Source: Tubiluchus corallicola
Lineage: Eukaryota; Priapulida; Priapulimorpha; Priapulimorphida; Tubiluchidae
Reading direction: 5' to 3'
Assembly (NCBI GenBank): GCA_030141605.1
Contig: JAQGDQ010000138.1
Coordinates: forward strand, 434,001-498,000
DNA length: 64,000 bases
A program made the translations under genes and the position numbers. Numbering within the stretch: position 1 is the first letter of the stretch; the number at the start of each line of letters is the position of its first letter. This document shows, piece after piece, positions 13,412 to 26,800 of the stretch. A model generated the notes under the pieces. That model made no database searches and was not told the origin of the DNA. It saw only the letters and a program-made list of their open reading frames with translations.

Positions 13412-13868
13412 CTTTTGATGCCATTTCAGCAGCTGCCAATGTATTTATTGTGACTCTTACAAGACTGGAATTCAATTTTAAATGTTTTCCATTTCTTGAA
13501 AGAAGAAATATTCGCGTGTCTTTTTCCCTGATTTCACTAGAACACATTCTGGGATTCCCAAAACCGTCAACCATTATCATGTTGTGCTGAGGTCCTTCCA
13601 TTAAATTAAGTACGTCGTTCTCACCCTTAAAAACCCGTTTTACTTCAACTTCTCCCATATATGGCTTGCCACTGTGGGGCTCTCCATACAATTTCTCTAC
13701 AGTCCCAGTTAGCACTACATTAGCAGCTTCTTCTCGTCGTTCCAATGCCCCCTCGTCACAATCATCCTCCAACCGCCTACGCCGGGTACCATTGCACGCC
13801 ACCCAGAAAGTAAAGAAAAACACAAATACACACACAAGTCTACAAATATCATATTTGAAATATGCCAT
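13412..13868 (-). CDS. Agrin-type NtA (laminin-binding) domain protein, 5' exon
   Basis: The ATG at 13868 opens 152 codons, ending at a GT donor (GTAATG at 13411, phase 1). Residues 8-27 form a hydrophobic signal peptide (VCVFVFFFTFWVA), so the product is secreted. Residues 37-145 match the N-terminal agrin domain: ALERREEAANVVLTGTV, the DGFGNPRMC segment, DTRIFLL and LNSSLVRVTINTL. Cys37 and Cys109 are 72 residues apart, the spacing of the agrin NtA disulfide. In agrin this domain binds the laminin coiled coil and tethers the proteoglycan to basement membrane; follistatin/Kazal modules then follow. I found no Kazal exon in the 13.4 kb to the left, so either intron 1 is very long or this is a short NtA protein. 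A slightly longer frame starting at a TTG (13883) is not needed. Confidence 0.85.
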
Positions 13869-14940
13869 ATTGCAATAGCCCAATTACTATAACCTGCTGT
13901 CAGATTACGCCTCCTCACATGACTCTATGGAATACGCAAGACATTTCCTTCCAAGGTGCAAATAGCCTTCAAAAGTCATGATCTGAAAATTGAAAAACGT
14001 TATACCATAGTGAGGTGCCATAACGAACAAGATACTAGTAATCAAAATAACATAAATTGATATGAAAGTGCATGATGAAGGCTTGCACATTTATAACAAA
14101 TGTAACCAAAAATGGTGTCCTTATGCATTGATACCCTTTCACAATTTTCAATGTTTAAATAATAGCAATAATGTGTTAATGTGTTGTAAATAATGAGTAA
14201 CATAACTAGAGGTTAGGTAACCTAAATCCAGAATAAAATTATCAATTTCAGTTTATTGTTCAAATATGCAAATTACATTACATTGAAACATTGGCAAGAG
14301 CAAGACAAAAAATATTATTATACTGTACATGTAAAACTGCAGATTACAACATTATAACGAAATTGATCTACTGCTACTAACTAGCTATTATGCGGCACAG
14401 CCAACTAGTACAATTATATTTCTTCCTCAAAACCGACTTAGAATTCAGCTGCCCCATGACACTTGATAGTAATGCTGGATACTATGATTAATCACAGCAG
14501 ATTACAAAGCTTCAGACTACACAGACACGCTAAAGATTTAACTTAACTATGGCAAGCTATGATTACTCCAATGCGGTTCTAAAGTACTGTACCCTTCAAT
14601 TCAAATAATTTCAAGTATTTGAAAAAGTGGCAAATACACAAGTGTATGCACTGCATGAAAGTTATAGTAAAAGTTCTATTAAAGGAAAAACGAATATACA
14701 TTGTACCGTACACTAAAATGATTTTTGAAGTAAAAAAATAACATACGTGGGTTATAATATGCACAAATAGGATCTTCTCACTTAAATCATCTCAAAAACA
14801 AACGAAGCAAAACATTTAATCCCAGTTATCCAACACGTGAGTACTTGCAAACCTATAACGCTCCCCACGAAATAAACAGCGTCCACGCGCCGCAGAGCAA
14901 TCACTTTGCAGCGCAGCTCAGCGAGCTCAACTAATTTTGA

Positions 14941-14954
14941 CATGCGCGCGCATG
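14941..14954. promoter_or_regulatory. CATGCGCGCGCATG palindrome, NRF1-like promoter motif
   Basis: A 14-bp perfect palindrome at the edge of a CpG-rich patch about 1.1 kb upstream of the NtA start codon. It resembles NRF1 sites of animal promoters. Assignment to the NtA promoter is inference. Confidence 0.3.
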
Positions 14955-15177
14955 CTACTCGTAAACGAAAGACAAAGTATTACCTCGCAAATGTACATAG
15001 GTACATTGTACTTGTTTTTTGTTAGCTGCTTTAAAGTGAAAATTATCCACAGCTAGTTATTGCAATTATATTACTGTGTTTGTTTCAACATGTAGGCCAA
15101 TGTTATATACAGAGAAAGAAAGTTAGTCAAAATTGAAGTGTGACGGGTACTAACGTGGTTGTGACGAATGCAGGAAA

Positions 15178-15375
15178 GTTTGGCACACGTAAGTTTGGTA
15201 CAGGTAATTTTGGTACTATCATCTTTAGGCACAAGGAATTTTTGGTACTAAGAAAATGTGGTACCAGGATTGTTTAGTACTAAGAAATACTGGTAAAAGG
15301 AAGTTTTTGTACTAGGGTAATATGATACGATGAAAATTTGGTACTAAGAAAGTTTGGTTCTGGAAAATTTGGTAC
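15178..15375. repeat. Degenerate minisatellite, TTTGGTACTAAGAAA-like unit
   Basis: About ten imperfect units of roughly 18-22 bp, each carrying (A/T)TTTGGTAC(T/A) followed by AAG-rich sequence. Units have drifted (for example TTTGGCACACG and TGTGGTACCAGG), so the array is old. Confidence 0.75.
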
Positions 15376-15599
15376 TAAACGAAAATACCTCACATTGAAA
15401 ATACTCATTACTTACCAACTCATTGAAAATACCTCACAATTGTTTCTGAGCCAAATCATTATGTCCATTTTGCTGACTGTGTTGCCTGTAATATAAGAAG
15501 CATGTTCATTATTGGACATTATAGAAAGTGAGTTTGCACCTTATAAAAAAATTGTTTTTCAGCAAAAATTACCACAAAAATGCACATCTAATAGACAAA

Positions 15600-16368
15600 A
15601 TTTGATTTATACGTAAGATTCAAGAAATGCCTTAGTGTACTGTTTATTTAGTGAATGCAGAGGTAAAGAAGTTATATGAGCAGGCAGGGCATTCCATAAT
15701 ACTAATCCCTGATATTTTAACGACCTTTGACCCTTAGATATATTAAATCGTTCGATGAAGAAAGAACTGCTAGTAGAAAACCTAGTGTTGTAACTGTGAA
15801 TGTCAGATGCTGGCGTATAGTAATTTAGAAACAATTCTGGTAGTAAGTTATTCTTAAATTTGTATACAAATTTTGCAAGCTCGAGTTTGTAGATATCATT
15901 CAGTTTTAAGAGGCCCAATTTAACGTAGGATGGTGTTGCATGTTCCCGTCTACCAGAAAATGTCATCACGTTAACTATAATGTTTTGATGAGTTTGTATT
16001 GGTTTTAAAGTATTTGAAGACGCAGTGCCCCAGGCAAGAATCACATAGTGAAGATAAGAATAAACCAAAGCATGGTTAATAGAATTGCTATTAGTGAGAA
16101 TGATGTTTATAAGCATTTAAGTGAATGTGATGCATTCTTTACTTCTTCCATTAGAAAGAAATGGATAGAATTGCTTTACTGTTTTCGGTAATGCCTTGCC
16201 GATGTAATTTTTTTATATATTATTCATTCATTTAGTTTATGTGCCACTAACCAAGTCATTATAATTGTGAGCATTTATAACTGTTGTATGTAATTTTTTG
16301 TCCTGAATGCATTTTTGTATATATTAACCTAGAGTTTGCAATAAGGACTTAAATAAAATAAAATAAAG
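15600..16368 (+). mobile_element. 5'-inverted (twin-primed) LINE insertion
   Basis: The right part (16117-16368, plus sense) looks like a LINE 3' untranslated region ending in an (AAATA)n tail at 16351-16368. The left part (16116-15607) is in the opposite orientation and encodes the C-terminal end of a LINE reverse transcriptase. A 3' end preceded by its own inverted upstream segment is the signature of twin priming during target-primed reverse transcription. No target-site duplication was visible by eye, and two independent fragments meeting here remain possible. Confidence 0.55.
15607..16116 (-). pseudogene. LINE reverse transcriptase, C-terminal fragment
   Basis: A 169-codon open frame covers the post-catalytic region typical of CR1/jockey-like RTs. 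It carries YLHYVILAWGTAS (the usual Y..Y.I..WG motif), LNDIYKLELAKFVYKFKNN, HSYNTRFS and QRSLKYQGLVLWNALP. The catalytic palm is missing, so this is a 5'-truncated piece with no activity. The frame is still open, so the insertion is not very old. It is the inverted half of the element above. Confidence 0.85.
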
Positions 16369-17824
16369 AATGATAATTGTACACTAACCTTATGGTTTGA
16401 AATCTTATCTTACACTGTTCTTGCATCTGAAGGTCCTGCACAGTGCACATTGGTGTGGCCAAGTGCTGGGTTATAATGAAATGTACAGGAGCAATTATTC
16501 ATTTCTGTACAGCAGACTGTCAGCAACCATTCGATCCAGTTGGGATATTGGGTTGTCGTTGTTGCAAGCTGAGCTGAACATTTTAACGGAGATATTTATG
16601 AAGCCAGTTTTTGAGTTTATGATGATTATATCGGTTGCTGTGTATGGAACCAACGATCATAATGCTTCATCAGTTGACAGTTTCAATAGACATTTTTCGA
16701 AATGATAACAGTGATTGAAGAAGTAGCTTTAGCATGCATGATTTCATGTATTTCCTGGTCTGCATCTTTTTAATTTATAATATTTTATTAAGTTTCGTGA
16801 TGTCTTTACACCGGAATGATTTCAATTCAGTATAATTCGACGATCGAGTTGACTTGACAGTCACAGATTTAGATGCGTCCTCAGCACAGATTTAGATAAA
16901 GCGCATAGATATCTAATTCTATGGTCCTCAGAGAGAGACTGCTACTTTGCTAGGCTCGCATACAAATTCTATGCTTTGCTGTTGAGCAAACAATGGGTAC
17001 TATGTTGTTTGGCAAAACTGCATTCAATTGTTAAGCAAAAACTGCCCTTGAGCTACAAACATTTGAAGTATTGTTCTATACGAAAGCTAAGCAATCATTC
17101 TATACGCACGCACTTCATCTAAACCTATGCTTGACAGTACACTTTTTTCTAGATTTTGTTACTTGGCACATCTTTGATTTCCTGTTCATGGTGGTGATTT
17201 TTGCTACGCACAGATGGCACTGCGAGCAGATGGCCATTCATTGACAAAACCACTATTGAGAAAACGTCTACAAATTTAAAAACTATGCAAAAAACCTTTT
17301 GCTGCTGTTAGTTTTGATTTAAATTCCAGGCTGCTCTTCTTTTATTTTATAATTTCATTCTTTGACGCTATATATTTCTGTGCGTTAAGAGGCTTTTCTT
17401 GGATTTTTTGCGTTCTACTTGAGAGCTAATTCTATGCCTTTAGACTCTTCTTGGCATTTCGTGAGTTGTTTCCTTAATTAAATTTATTCCGTTTTGATAG
17501 TATAAAGAATAATATAATAGTAACTATCCGTTTGTATAATGGGGACAGAAACGATACTGTTTGTTTCTTTCTTTCAAATAGTGTTTTTTCAGTAATAGCA
17601 AAGCATCAATTGTAAAGCACCACTAGCCACTTAATAAATAATTAATTATTAAATTAAGCCTGTGTAAGCTCCAAATAAAACGGTAAAAGGAAACAATTTT
17701 CAATCTAGTGAAAACTATTCAATTCAAATATTCGTAGAAAGGCAGTAACTCTGAGTTACTAACGCATGCATTTTGGAAACACATTGTGCAAAAACGAATT
17801 TTTTTAAAAAACATCTTCACTGAT

Positions 17825-17864
17825 CCTAGTATGTTTCGACCCTGTTAGCACAGATCGTCTTCAG
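17825..17864 (-). ncRNA. Degenerate hammerhead-like motif, retroelement relic
   Basis: On the minus strand CTGAAGA is followed by a foldable segment (GATCTGT, loop, ACAGGGTC) and then GAAAC. The order matches the conserved core and stem II of hammerhead ribozymes carried by Penelope-like retroelements. One extra base between CTGAAGA and the stem suggests it is inactive. Confidence 0.35.
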
Positions 17865-18568
17865 CTGTCTTCAAAACTGATTGTAAAATACAAAATGCGA
17901 TATTAAAATAGTTTTTGTAAACTCAGATTTACTCGAAAACGATTGTAGTACCTCATTACACATTTTACCAAAAATTGTTTATGGAAAAATAATATAAAAG
18001 TTAAAATGCCTCATTACCATTTAGACTAGTTATATGCAGGGAAGAATACACATCAACTCTGACTAGTTAAGGTCATCTGTACATGTATAAATTCAACCGT
18101 AAAACTTCGTTTATAAAACCACACACCAGGGATAATTTTCTCTAATTTCTCAATCTGCAAACAGTTTAGGCTGCAAATCTGCAGTCTGCTCAAACTCATG
18201 ATTTGCTATTAACAGTTATCTGCAACTGCATCACTGTATTAATTCAAATCCACGATCCGTTCTCGATCTGCAAAAAGGTTTCCAATCTGTAGTCCAGCTC
18301 ACAGACCTAATTTTAATTCAAACCCACATAACATTCTGCAGTTTTCACCTGTCCTTGGTTTAAAAAAAGAAAAAATATTTTAAACCATTGGAAATTGCAC
18401 CTGGATTACACCCTCATTCAGTGTGTCCACCGCATGCTTTGATTTTCATTAATTAATTGCACTGGATGCATTAACATGTAGTAGGAAATCTTGAATATTC
18501 TCTGACTGATATTATTGTATTATTTTAACATTTAGTATTTTTAATGGCAAATAAAATATTTTATAACT

Positions 18569-18690
18569 GCTGTTGGTGCTGCTGCTGCTGCTGCTTGTAT
18601 GACTACTGTTACTACCACTGTTGCGGCGCTGCTGCTATTACGACTACTGACTCTGCTGCTATTACTACTGCAACTGCAGCTTTGTTAGAT
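18569..18690. repeat. Degenerate GCT/ACT trinucleotide tract
   Basis: Over 100 bases dominated by interspersed GCT, ACT and TAC triplets, with a pure (TGC) core near 18576-18595. No coding role is apparent. Confidence 0.8.
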
Positions 18691-20887
18691 TAATGATTAA
18701 CGAATCAAATTATTATTTCATTTCCTTGTTGTTCAACCTGGTAGTTTGTGATGTACAGTCTGTCATTGTTATTTTCATTGCCTCTGTTAATATTAAATAG
18801 CCTCAGTTTTATGTTCACATACTATATAATAATTGTTTATAAAAATTGTAATTGGTAATTTGTTGAGAATAATTTATAATAACATTTAACTTTTTATTAG
18901 TGCCAAAATACATACGAAACAAAAAACGCGACACTGCAGAAAATCAAACAATTATTGATAAAACAAATATACATTCTCAAATCGTTTCTGTTGGTTAGTT
19001 TTGTTATTTAAATGTAGAGTTTAATGATTAGTATTTAAAATAAATTGTCACTTCTCTGGCTTTATTTTCAATAATATGATCATTACACAGAATATTGTTC
19101 GTCATGTCTTAAGAACACTTTTTCAACTTAATAAATAAATGCCTTAATTACTTCTAAATCTCTACTTCTGCTTAAGAATAAACATTTATCAACATCACTT
19201 ATAAAGAAAAATTCTAGTGTAATTGTAATATGTGATTATATAGTTTCCTCTAAGGTCATTGTTATATGAGCATTTTATAACAAAATAATTTGTCTTCGAT
19301 TTCATTTCTTGAAAATGTACGATTCTCAGCTGGGATTTTTCTATTAACGTATCTCCCTTTTTCAATATACAAAGTGTGCGAGCTGATTCTCAGTTTTGTA
19401 AATTTTGTTATAGCGTATTTGGAATAACGAGAAAGCAAATAGTTTTCTTGTCGGTATTGTTTTTTCAAGATTCGATATGCTTGCAGTTTATTTTGTCCAT
19501 CAGGTTTGTTATCATTTAGGATTTTTTCTTTCCAAAATAGGGTGTAATCAGTTTTTATTTTTTTCTTCTAATTTATTAATCAGTCACCTAGGTGAAAATG
19601 TTGTCTTGTTATTCCAAACATGTTCAAAGCCTTTATGTTCGCGTTTCTTCAGATACACTGCATCACAGACTTTGAGAATGAAGCACAATATGGGTCTGTA
19701 TGTAGTCGCGCCACTACTGTAGTGTCCCTATATAGCAAAATGAATAGCGGTAAATTGTAATTTCACTGTAATTGTAATGCTGCTATGTTACTGTGTAGGC
19801 TTACTTGTAATTGTAATGATCTCATGACTAGTGAAGCAAGACGTTAACGCTGCATAATGCATCACATACCTCATTGGTCATTGTTATTCACGAATCTTTT
19901 CTTGGAAAACTTATTTCGCTCAAAAGAGAACAGGTATTGTTTAGTGACAGCAACTTTATAAAATTCATTTTTTAAACCTAATGAACATGTTTAAACTTTG
20001 AACAGTAGGTTATCGCACAGTAGTTTAAAATAGTAAAGTGTCGCATGTATAATAATGTGATGAATAATTTACTCTTATGTTGACATTGTATGAATGAGCT
20101 GCAAGAGTCTGTTTAAAATCATAAACTACTTAGTTTGAACATTGATGCAATTTGGTGCAGTTTGTGTTTGTACTCGGTGTTTCTTTAGCTGTCACTTAAC
20201 AATTTAATTATCACTGTCAACAGGCTTTTTTAACATGCCATCTACGTTTTGCAATGTGCTATCTCAACGACGCTTAGAAATCTTTGCAAAAAGAAAGAAG
20301 TTTTTAGCAAAAGTAGTTTAATGAATTAAGTTAGTGAACCATTTAAGTAAATTCGTTTGTTTTTAAATAAATTCGCTTAAATATCTGATTTATCAGTTAT
20401 TGTGCAGAATGTAGAAAAGTATGGAAAACAATGGCAATTTCGTGAAAGCATGTTTTAGCCTGGCAACGAACCTTAAATTGTCTCAGATTTGTATTCCAAG
20501 TCAATGTCGTACAACTGCACTGTGTAGCAAAATTTGCTTTTAGCTATTACTGGACATACTATTAAGATTTCTTATGTTAGAAGATTTTACTTAGTAAAGT
20601 CATCGCTAATTACCCATGCTCGTCATTAATTAAGTTTAAAGTGATATTTAATTATAAAATTCCAGTAGTTAACTATCATATGAAGTAAAATGAATATTTT
20701 AAACTACTGGTCACAATAAGGTGCCAAAAGCTATCTGAGCTTGCCTAGAAAAATCTGGAAAGTCATCCCATTTTCCTTGAACTTATTTTGTAATTGTCAG
20801 TCAGTGTCACATTGTCAACGTTGATCACTAAATTAATCAGTTTCTTGGCTTAATCATCTAATAATTAGATTATTTTTTTAGGTAACA

Positions 20888-23800
20888 ATGGATGAAGTTA
20901 AAGATAATGTGCCTGCACATTATCCTATTACTGGACTGTGTATTATCACAGAGAAACGCAACTGTCCTCAAGGTTATTCAGTGGTAAGCATGTGAATACA
21001 ACGTCAGTGCTGAGCAAGCTATGTCTCATTCGCTAGCATATACATTATTAGTCCTTGCATTTACATCTTGCTAAATTTATGTATAATCAAGATTACCCAA
21101 GTCTTGCCTGTAACCTGCATGAATTAATGCAAATATTGGAATTCATGGCTAGAAAGTAAATAATCGCATATATAGACTATATAGACCACAAAATTATATA
21201 AATTGCAGCTGTCATGTTCATGTATTTACAAGAATAGATGCATGCAATGGTTTAAGATTATCGCTATATCCTTTGCTTGGTTAAATGTGGTTTACCTGCT
21301 TTGTCTGCTTTGCTTGGTTGCATAATTGTGTAATTTTTTGCTATTTGTCTATTTGTAATTTATGATTTTTTGCTTAATTTGAAATTGTTTATTTGCAGTA
21401 CTACTAAATATTTTAACTGCATACATGTATATATTTATGGTAGAATAGCCCTAAAACAATGATATTTTCATGACACTATATGGTATCAGTGCTCAGGGAA
21501 CACCTGAGAATGATGACTAGGTATTTTGTGCTACCTGTATAAACTGCTTTAATCACCAAGAACGTACTGGTTCATAAGACGTGACTGAACTGTCTTATTA
21601 AGATTTGGTGAAAGTAAGAACTGTAAAATTACGCTTTAAGTAGGCACATGCTAGTTTACTGTGCACAGCATAATATCCAACACAGTACAGATATTTCAAA
21701 AATTTTAAATACTTGAACATAGACCTGCCACAATATTTTGCAGAAATGGATTTTTACCAAGCTAGTTTAGACAGACTTTTCTAGAATAAGTATAATTGTT
21801 TTTCATTTTAAGTTTTTTCTAGTGGTACATCCTTCTTATCATCTTTCTTTAGATTGAACGAACGTACGATGATAATGTTGATGCTGACTTGTGGAAAGAT
21901 GGTTTTTTTGGTCGACGGATTCTGCGATACTTAGCCGTGACTAGACATTATCCATTGGATGGGGTATGTGTCTTACTGAATGAGGTCTACTATCTAGAAT
22001 ACTGAAATAGTAATATCAAACTAGCAATGCCCTATAAAAGTTCATAGTAACAGTACCATATTTATATAACTTTCGGAAGCATTCTTCGATAGATTATTGG
22101 CATTGTTTTTGGGCACCATCTTGCTCTTCACACACTTTCAGAAACTGTTGTCTGTGCATCTGTATAAAGCCTATAATACTGTAGCAATGATTATAAGCAG
22201 CTAGAACAATTGGTGATACTTTTCTATCTTGTGCGCTTTCTCATCAAGAAATTGTGAGAAAGAGAATGTTGAACTATGCTGTCTCCTCTTGGTCAAGTGA
22301 ACATCTCTTTAAAAGTAATTTTAAAACCCTGGAATTTGTTTCATCCAAGTTGCAGGAGAATTTTTGAACTTTTGCTATTTTCTCTGGGACAGTCACCTCA
22401 ACATTCAAATATCATTTTTTTCTGTCTTGTGTTTGTACAAATTTTCATAAAATAAAATTCTCATGGTTTTTGAACAGGTGACCCTCATGCTGCAAAACTA
22501 AATTGTGTCTATTGGTATGCTTTAGAATAATCAGGGTACATTGTATGATGCATAACTAAATGTTTTAACTTAAAATAAAATGAAAATCTGAGTTTGAAAT
22601 TGGATTCTTGTTCAAATTCTCAAAGGTTTTGTTTTATTTTTAATAAAATTTGGCATAAATTCTCTATATTTAACATTTTTATTTTTAGAAGTGTAAAGTG
22701 GAAGTCGAAGACCAGACAATTTATAATAACATTCCAACAATTTTTGGTTAATTTTATGCAATACAAAATTATGTATATAATATTAGCAATGATTAGCTAG
22801 CACATTAGTACTTTCATAATGTTTTCATCTTTTTTCAGGGAAGGCTGAACAATGTCTTAGCAGATATTGCAATTACTGCTGATAGATCTGCAGTTCCACC
22901 TGGGTATAGCACTGTTGATCTTACTGTTGATACTCGTAAGTAATCTTACACACATGATATCAGCTGAGGGAGAAATAGTTATTACTTATTAAGTGCTGTA
23001 GTGATCTCAATAGACAGTAATGATGTGGTACAGAGTTTTATTTTATGTTCTGCTTGTTATAGCTTTTTACCTATGACCTCAAATAACCTTAAAAGTATAA
23101 TATCCAGAGTTAATTAAATTATTTTAAAATGAGTTAGATGTGAAAAGCTTAGATGTAGGGGACCAAAAATATGAAAATTTGTACTCCATTATGCATGTGA
23201 AATGTTCTGCTGCTATTGGTTGTGTTTTTTTATATATTTTTTTGCATTAAAATAAAAGACTATATGATTGTGCTGTCTTATGTGTTTACTTATTTTCACG
23301 TTTACACATTCATTATAACGATGTATTGTATGTAGCAAATTATGAGAGGTTCATTTAGTCTGCATCACAATATCATATGGTTGCATTATGCATATTTTGT
23401 GTTATAGGAGAAAAAGCGATGAAGAAAAAACAACTAATAGTAAAAATGTTACCAAGAAATGCAACAAGCTCAGCTGTATGTGAAATCATTATTCTTAGTA
23501 AGATGAGACGGCCACCAAATGGTTACACCATTGCTGGGTAGGTTTAAGTTCAATGTTCTGACATTTTAGCTGAGGAAATTCTCACCTCCAAAAAAAGCTG
23601 CAGAAAGCATTGGGAATAGCAGAATCCTAGTTAGGTCCAATGCTTTCCAAGTCTAGCCAAAAACACTAGCTGTACGAAATTTGGATATGAAAACCGTTTG
23701 ACCATGACGCGCCCATGGGAAATTAGTGCTCTTTTTGTTGCCTATATGAATATGTGAAACAAGATTGGCTAAAATGAATGAGCTTTTGTCAAACATCAAG

Positions 23801-26800
23801 AACTTCAAGGTGTCAAACATGGGAGCCAGTAGACCTGCAGCATCATCGATGCTTTGGTTTTTAAGTTAAATGAATTATAATTTATGGTTTTATCTATCAT
23901 TATTTTCATTTACAAGTGTGCAAGAAACTGCCAGTTTTATTGGTGGAAGTAATGTTGCCGTTGATATTACTAGAGCTCAACATTTTTTTGTAATTTTGTC
24001 ATTTTTAAGTTGAGCAAATTAAATTGATGTATTGCTGTAATCTTTTTATTATTTTTTCTCTTCAGCAAGCAGCTGCATAACAGTGCAATAAAAGTAGCTA
24101 AAGTAGCATAGATAGTACGCTTACTTTAGTTTAATGCGTTTGTTGTATAGTGGCTAAGAAGCCTAGTTAAGTTGTTATGATAGTGAAAAATAGTAAGGCA
24201 GATATGATGGGGCTATGGGAGGATTAGCTGAATGAAACTGAGAGAGATTAGTGACTGATATTGTGATAACTTTATTGAGGTCTCATAAACTTATTCACAT
24301 GTTTTTTTTCTGTTTCTACGTTACTGAGGCAAATGAAAATCATTACTAACCCTCCAAAATTTATATAATTTTTCTAGTAGCTTAGTTAAACTCAGAATCT
24401 AAAAACAGCTGGGTATAAAAATCTGCTATAAAGAATATAGAGTATAAAACTTGTTAAAATTGCAACCATAGTGTGAACTTATTGGGTAGATCTGAAGTGC
24501 ATTAGAGGGCTTGTGGGATAGTAATGTTTGGAATTTATGCAACTATTACCCGATATCCCCCTAAAGTTTCTACGCTGTTTCTTTTTGGCACTTGCAATAT
24601 TAGAAATAAATATGTCTCAACAAGTATTGCCATCAAGCGAGAATTGCATAGACCATATAGTCTGTGTGCTGTGTGAAAACAAAATACAAAAGTGCTCTAC
24701 ATTTGGTTGCTAATGTTTTAGTTATAATTTTTATGAATTTCTCATTTTGCAGTGAGGACTTAAACAGCATGTGCATATGTTTCAAGTATGGACCAGTTCC
24801 TGCTGAGAAACAAGACCAAAGTCAGTCCGTGTAAGTTTTACTTTGTTATTTTCTTTGTTATAGGCATTTGGCATTTGCGTTTCCAGAGCCTTTAGTTTTT
24901 AGAACAAGATGTTAAAAGATATTGTGAAGTATTTTAGTCAAATAATAGTCATTTAAATTTTGACTCCGATGTATGTTGACTATTGTGAACAGATTTATTA
25001 TTTAGCAAGTATTTTGCATACTCATTAGTCCCAGTTTGCAGAAAGAGATTGTCATTGAAAAGATTCCTATTGCTTATCAGATAGCTGTTCAGTACATTAA
25101 TCACTGTTGCTTAAATTATGTAGAGTTTATGTTTTTTTAGCTCTCAGGCTTTTATTTAAAAAGAAACACATCATTGTTAAGAACGAAAGCAAAAAGGTGA
25201 AACTTCAGTTGTCAATTTAACATTTGTTGGGATTATATCCTCTCTGTTTTGGTGTACGTATTAGAATAAATATGTAGGTCACCGAAGAAAAATTCAGTGG
25301 AAAGTGAGCAAGTCTTCCAGAGACTGTCATATTCCTCATAGTTACACAAAAGTAGTGTTAAGATCACATATGTGATACACTGTCTGATGCTTACAGTGCT
25401 GAAGCCAATTTGCCATACACCCTGAATCCAGCGGGTTACTTACAGCAACATCGTCAAGGTGCAGCCCCTCCTTCTCCTGCTGTTGTGGAGGATGAGAACC
25501 GTCCGGCAGGTTGGGGTCAAACAGGGTCGCGCAATCCTTTGAAACGGATGGACACGGTTTTAGCTAAACACTATAGCAATACAGCTGCAAAAACACGTAA
25601 GTAACAGCGAAGCGTCTCCTCATTTTGAACCACATTTAAATTATTTTAAAGTTTATAATATATCACACTTTGGCTCTTGTAAGAAAAAATATCAAATTTT
25701 TCTCAGCTGCTGGTTTTTGTTTCAGCAATACAAGGTATTCCATTTGAAATCAATCCGAAATTGCAGGGAAACTCCACAGATGTGAGTCTAATAATTTATT
25801 GTACATACGAATGTAATTTTTCTTAGATGATGCAGGTCTGAAAGAGCCTGAATTCATCTTGTTTTGTTGCTATTTGGATAACATTAATGTGCTACTGCAA
25901 AAAAATGTGGAACACTATGTTGGTAAGGCATTACATGCTAAAATCAGCCAGGTGTGTCAGAGTGCAGAGTCTTGTGACTTCAAAGTCATGATGGCAGTCT
26001 AAACATTATCTTCTTGTTTAAAATTTTGCACAGTTTGTTTGTTAAAAGTTGTATTTTTATTTGAACTAGGCTGGACAGCCGCATTGGCGTGCCATGTCAC
26101 CGCACTCTGAATGAGATCGTCATTTTGGCGATATTTTCAGTTTAATGTAATTGTTAATGTGATGTGATATTCAACAATCTATAATAAAAACAGCAGTTGT
26201 TTTAGTGTGCAAACAACATGCATTCGTTGTTGTGCTTTTCATTTGTCATTAGTATGAATAAGTGTTTGTTAGTGGCACATTTGTTACTGGTATGAGAAAA
26301 CAAAAAGCACCGAATTAAGTATGCTGTTGCCTTTAAAACTTCAATAATATAATTACCGGTGCTTTTACTTGAGTTACTAGTAACTAATGTGTATAAAAAA
26401 TTTACATTTTCAGTTCAATATCCGGCAGTTACCATTCATGTCATTAGCTGACATTGAAAATAAAGTAAGTAAATTATTCTTACAACTGTCTTTTGTTAAA
26501 GTCGTAAATACCATCTTGCTTTACTAAGTAATTTTTACTCTCGGTTGAATGTAGTGTAGTAGTTGATTAAACAGGCAGCATGATGAACAGGATTCCTTGA
26601 GCTCAAGTTGGCTTAGAGTTGAAGTTTTACCTTTAATTCAGCTATCTGGATTTGAGCATAATGAGAGGGGCTTCAGTCTTGCGTGGAGTTTAGGAATTAT
26701 TCTTGTGCCATAAAGTGCAAAACTACCCTCTACCCAGTGGTACATGTTACATGAATGGAATACAATAACGACTGCTATTCCATACACGAACGGAATGAAT

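Larger units (their letters stand above)
13870..15590. other. Upstream region of the NtA gene
   Basis: Mostly AT-rich with no coding signal. A CpG-richer patch at about 14860-14960 ends in a CATGCGCGCGCATG palindrome and is the best promoter candidate for the minus-strand NtA gene, which would place a 5' untranslated exon there. A degenerate minisatellite occupies about 15178-15375. Confidence 0.4.
16380..20880. other. Non-coding region upstream of MVB12, repeats only
   Basis: AT-rich, with no convincing exon. A 102-codon frame at 16397-16705 begins at a TTG and has no family signal. The region must hold the promoter and 5' untranslated exon of the MVB12 gene, because its first coding exon is preceded by a splice acceptor. 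I cannot place that exon. A degenerate hammerhead-like motif (about 17821-17864) and a trinucleotide tract (18569-18690) are noted separately. Confidence 0.4.

Noticed and set aside
16397-16705. 102-codon plus-strand frame right of the LINE tail
   Set aside because: Starts at TTG, no domain, ordinary AT-rich composition.
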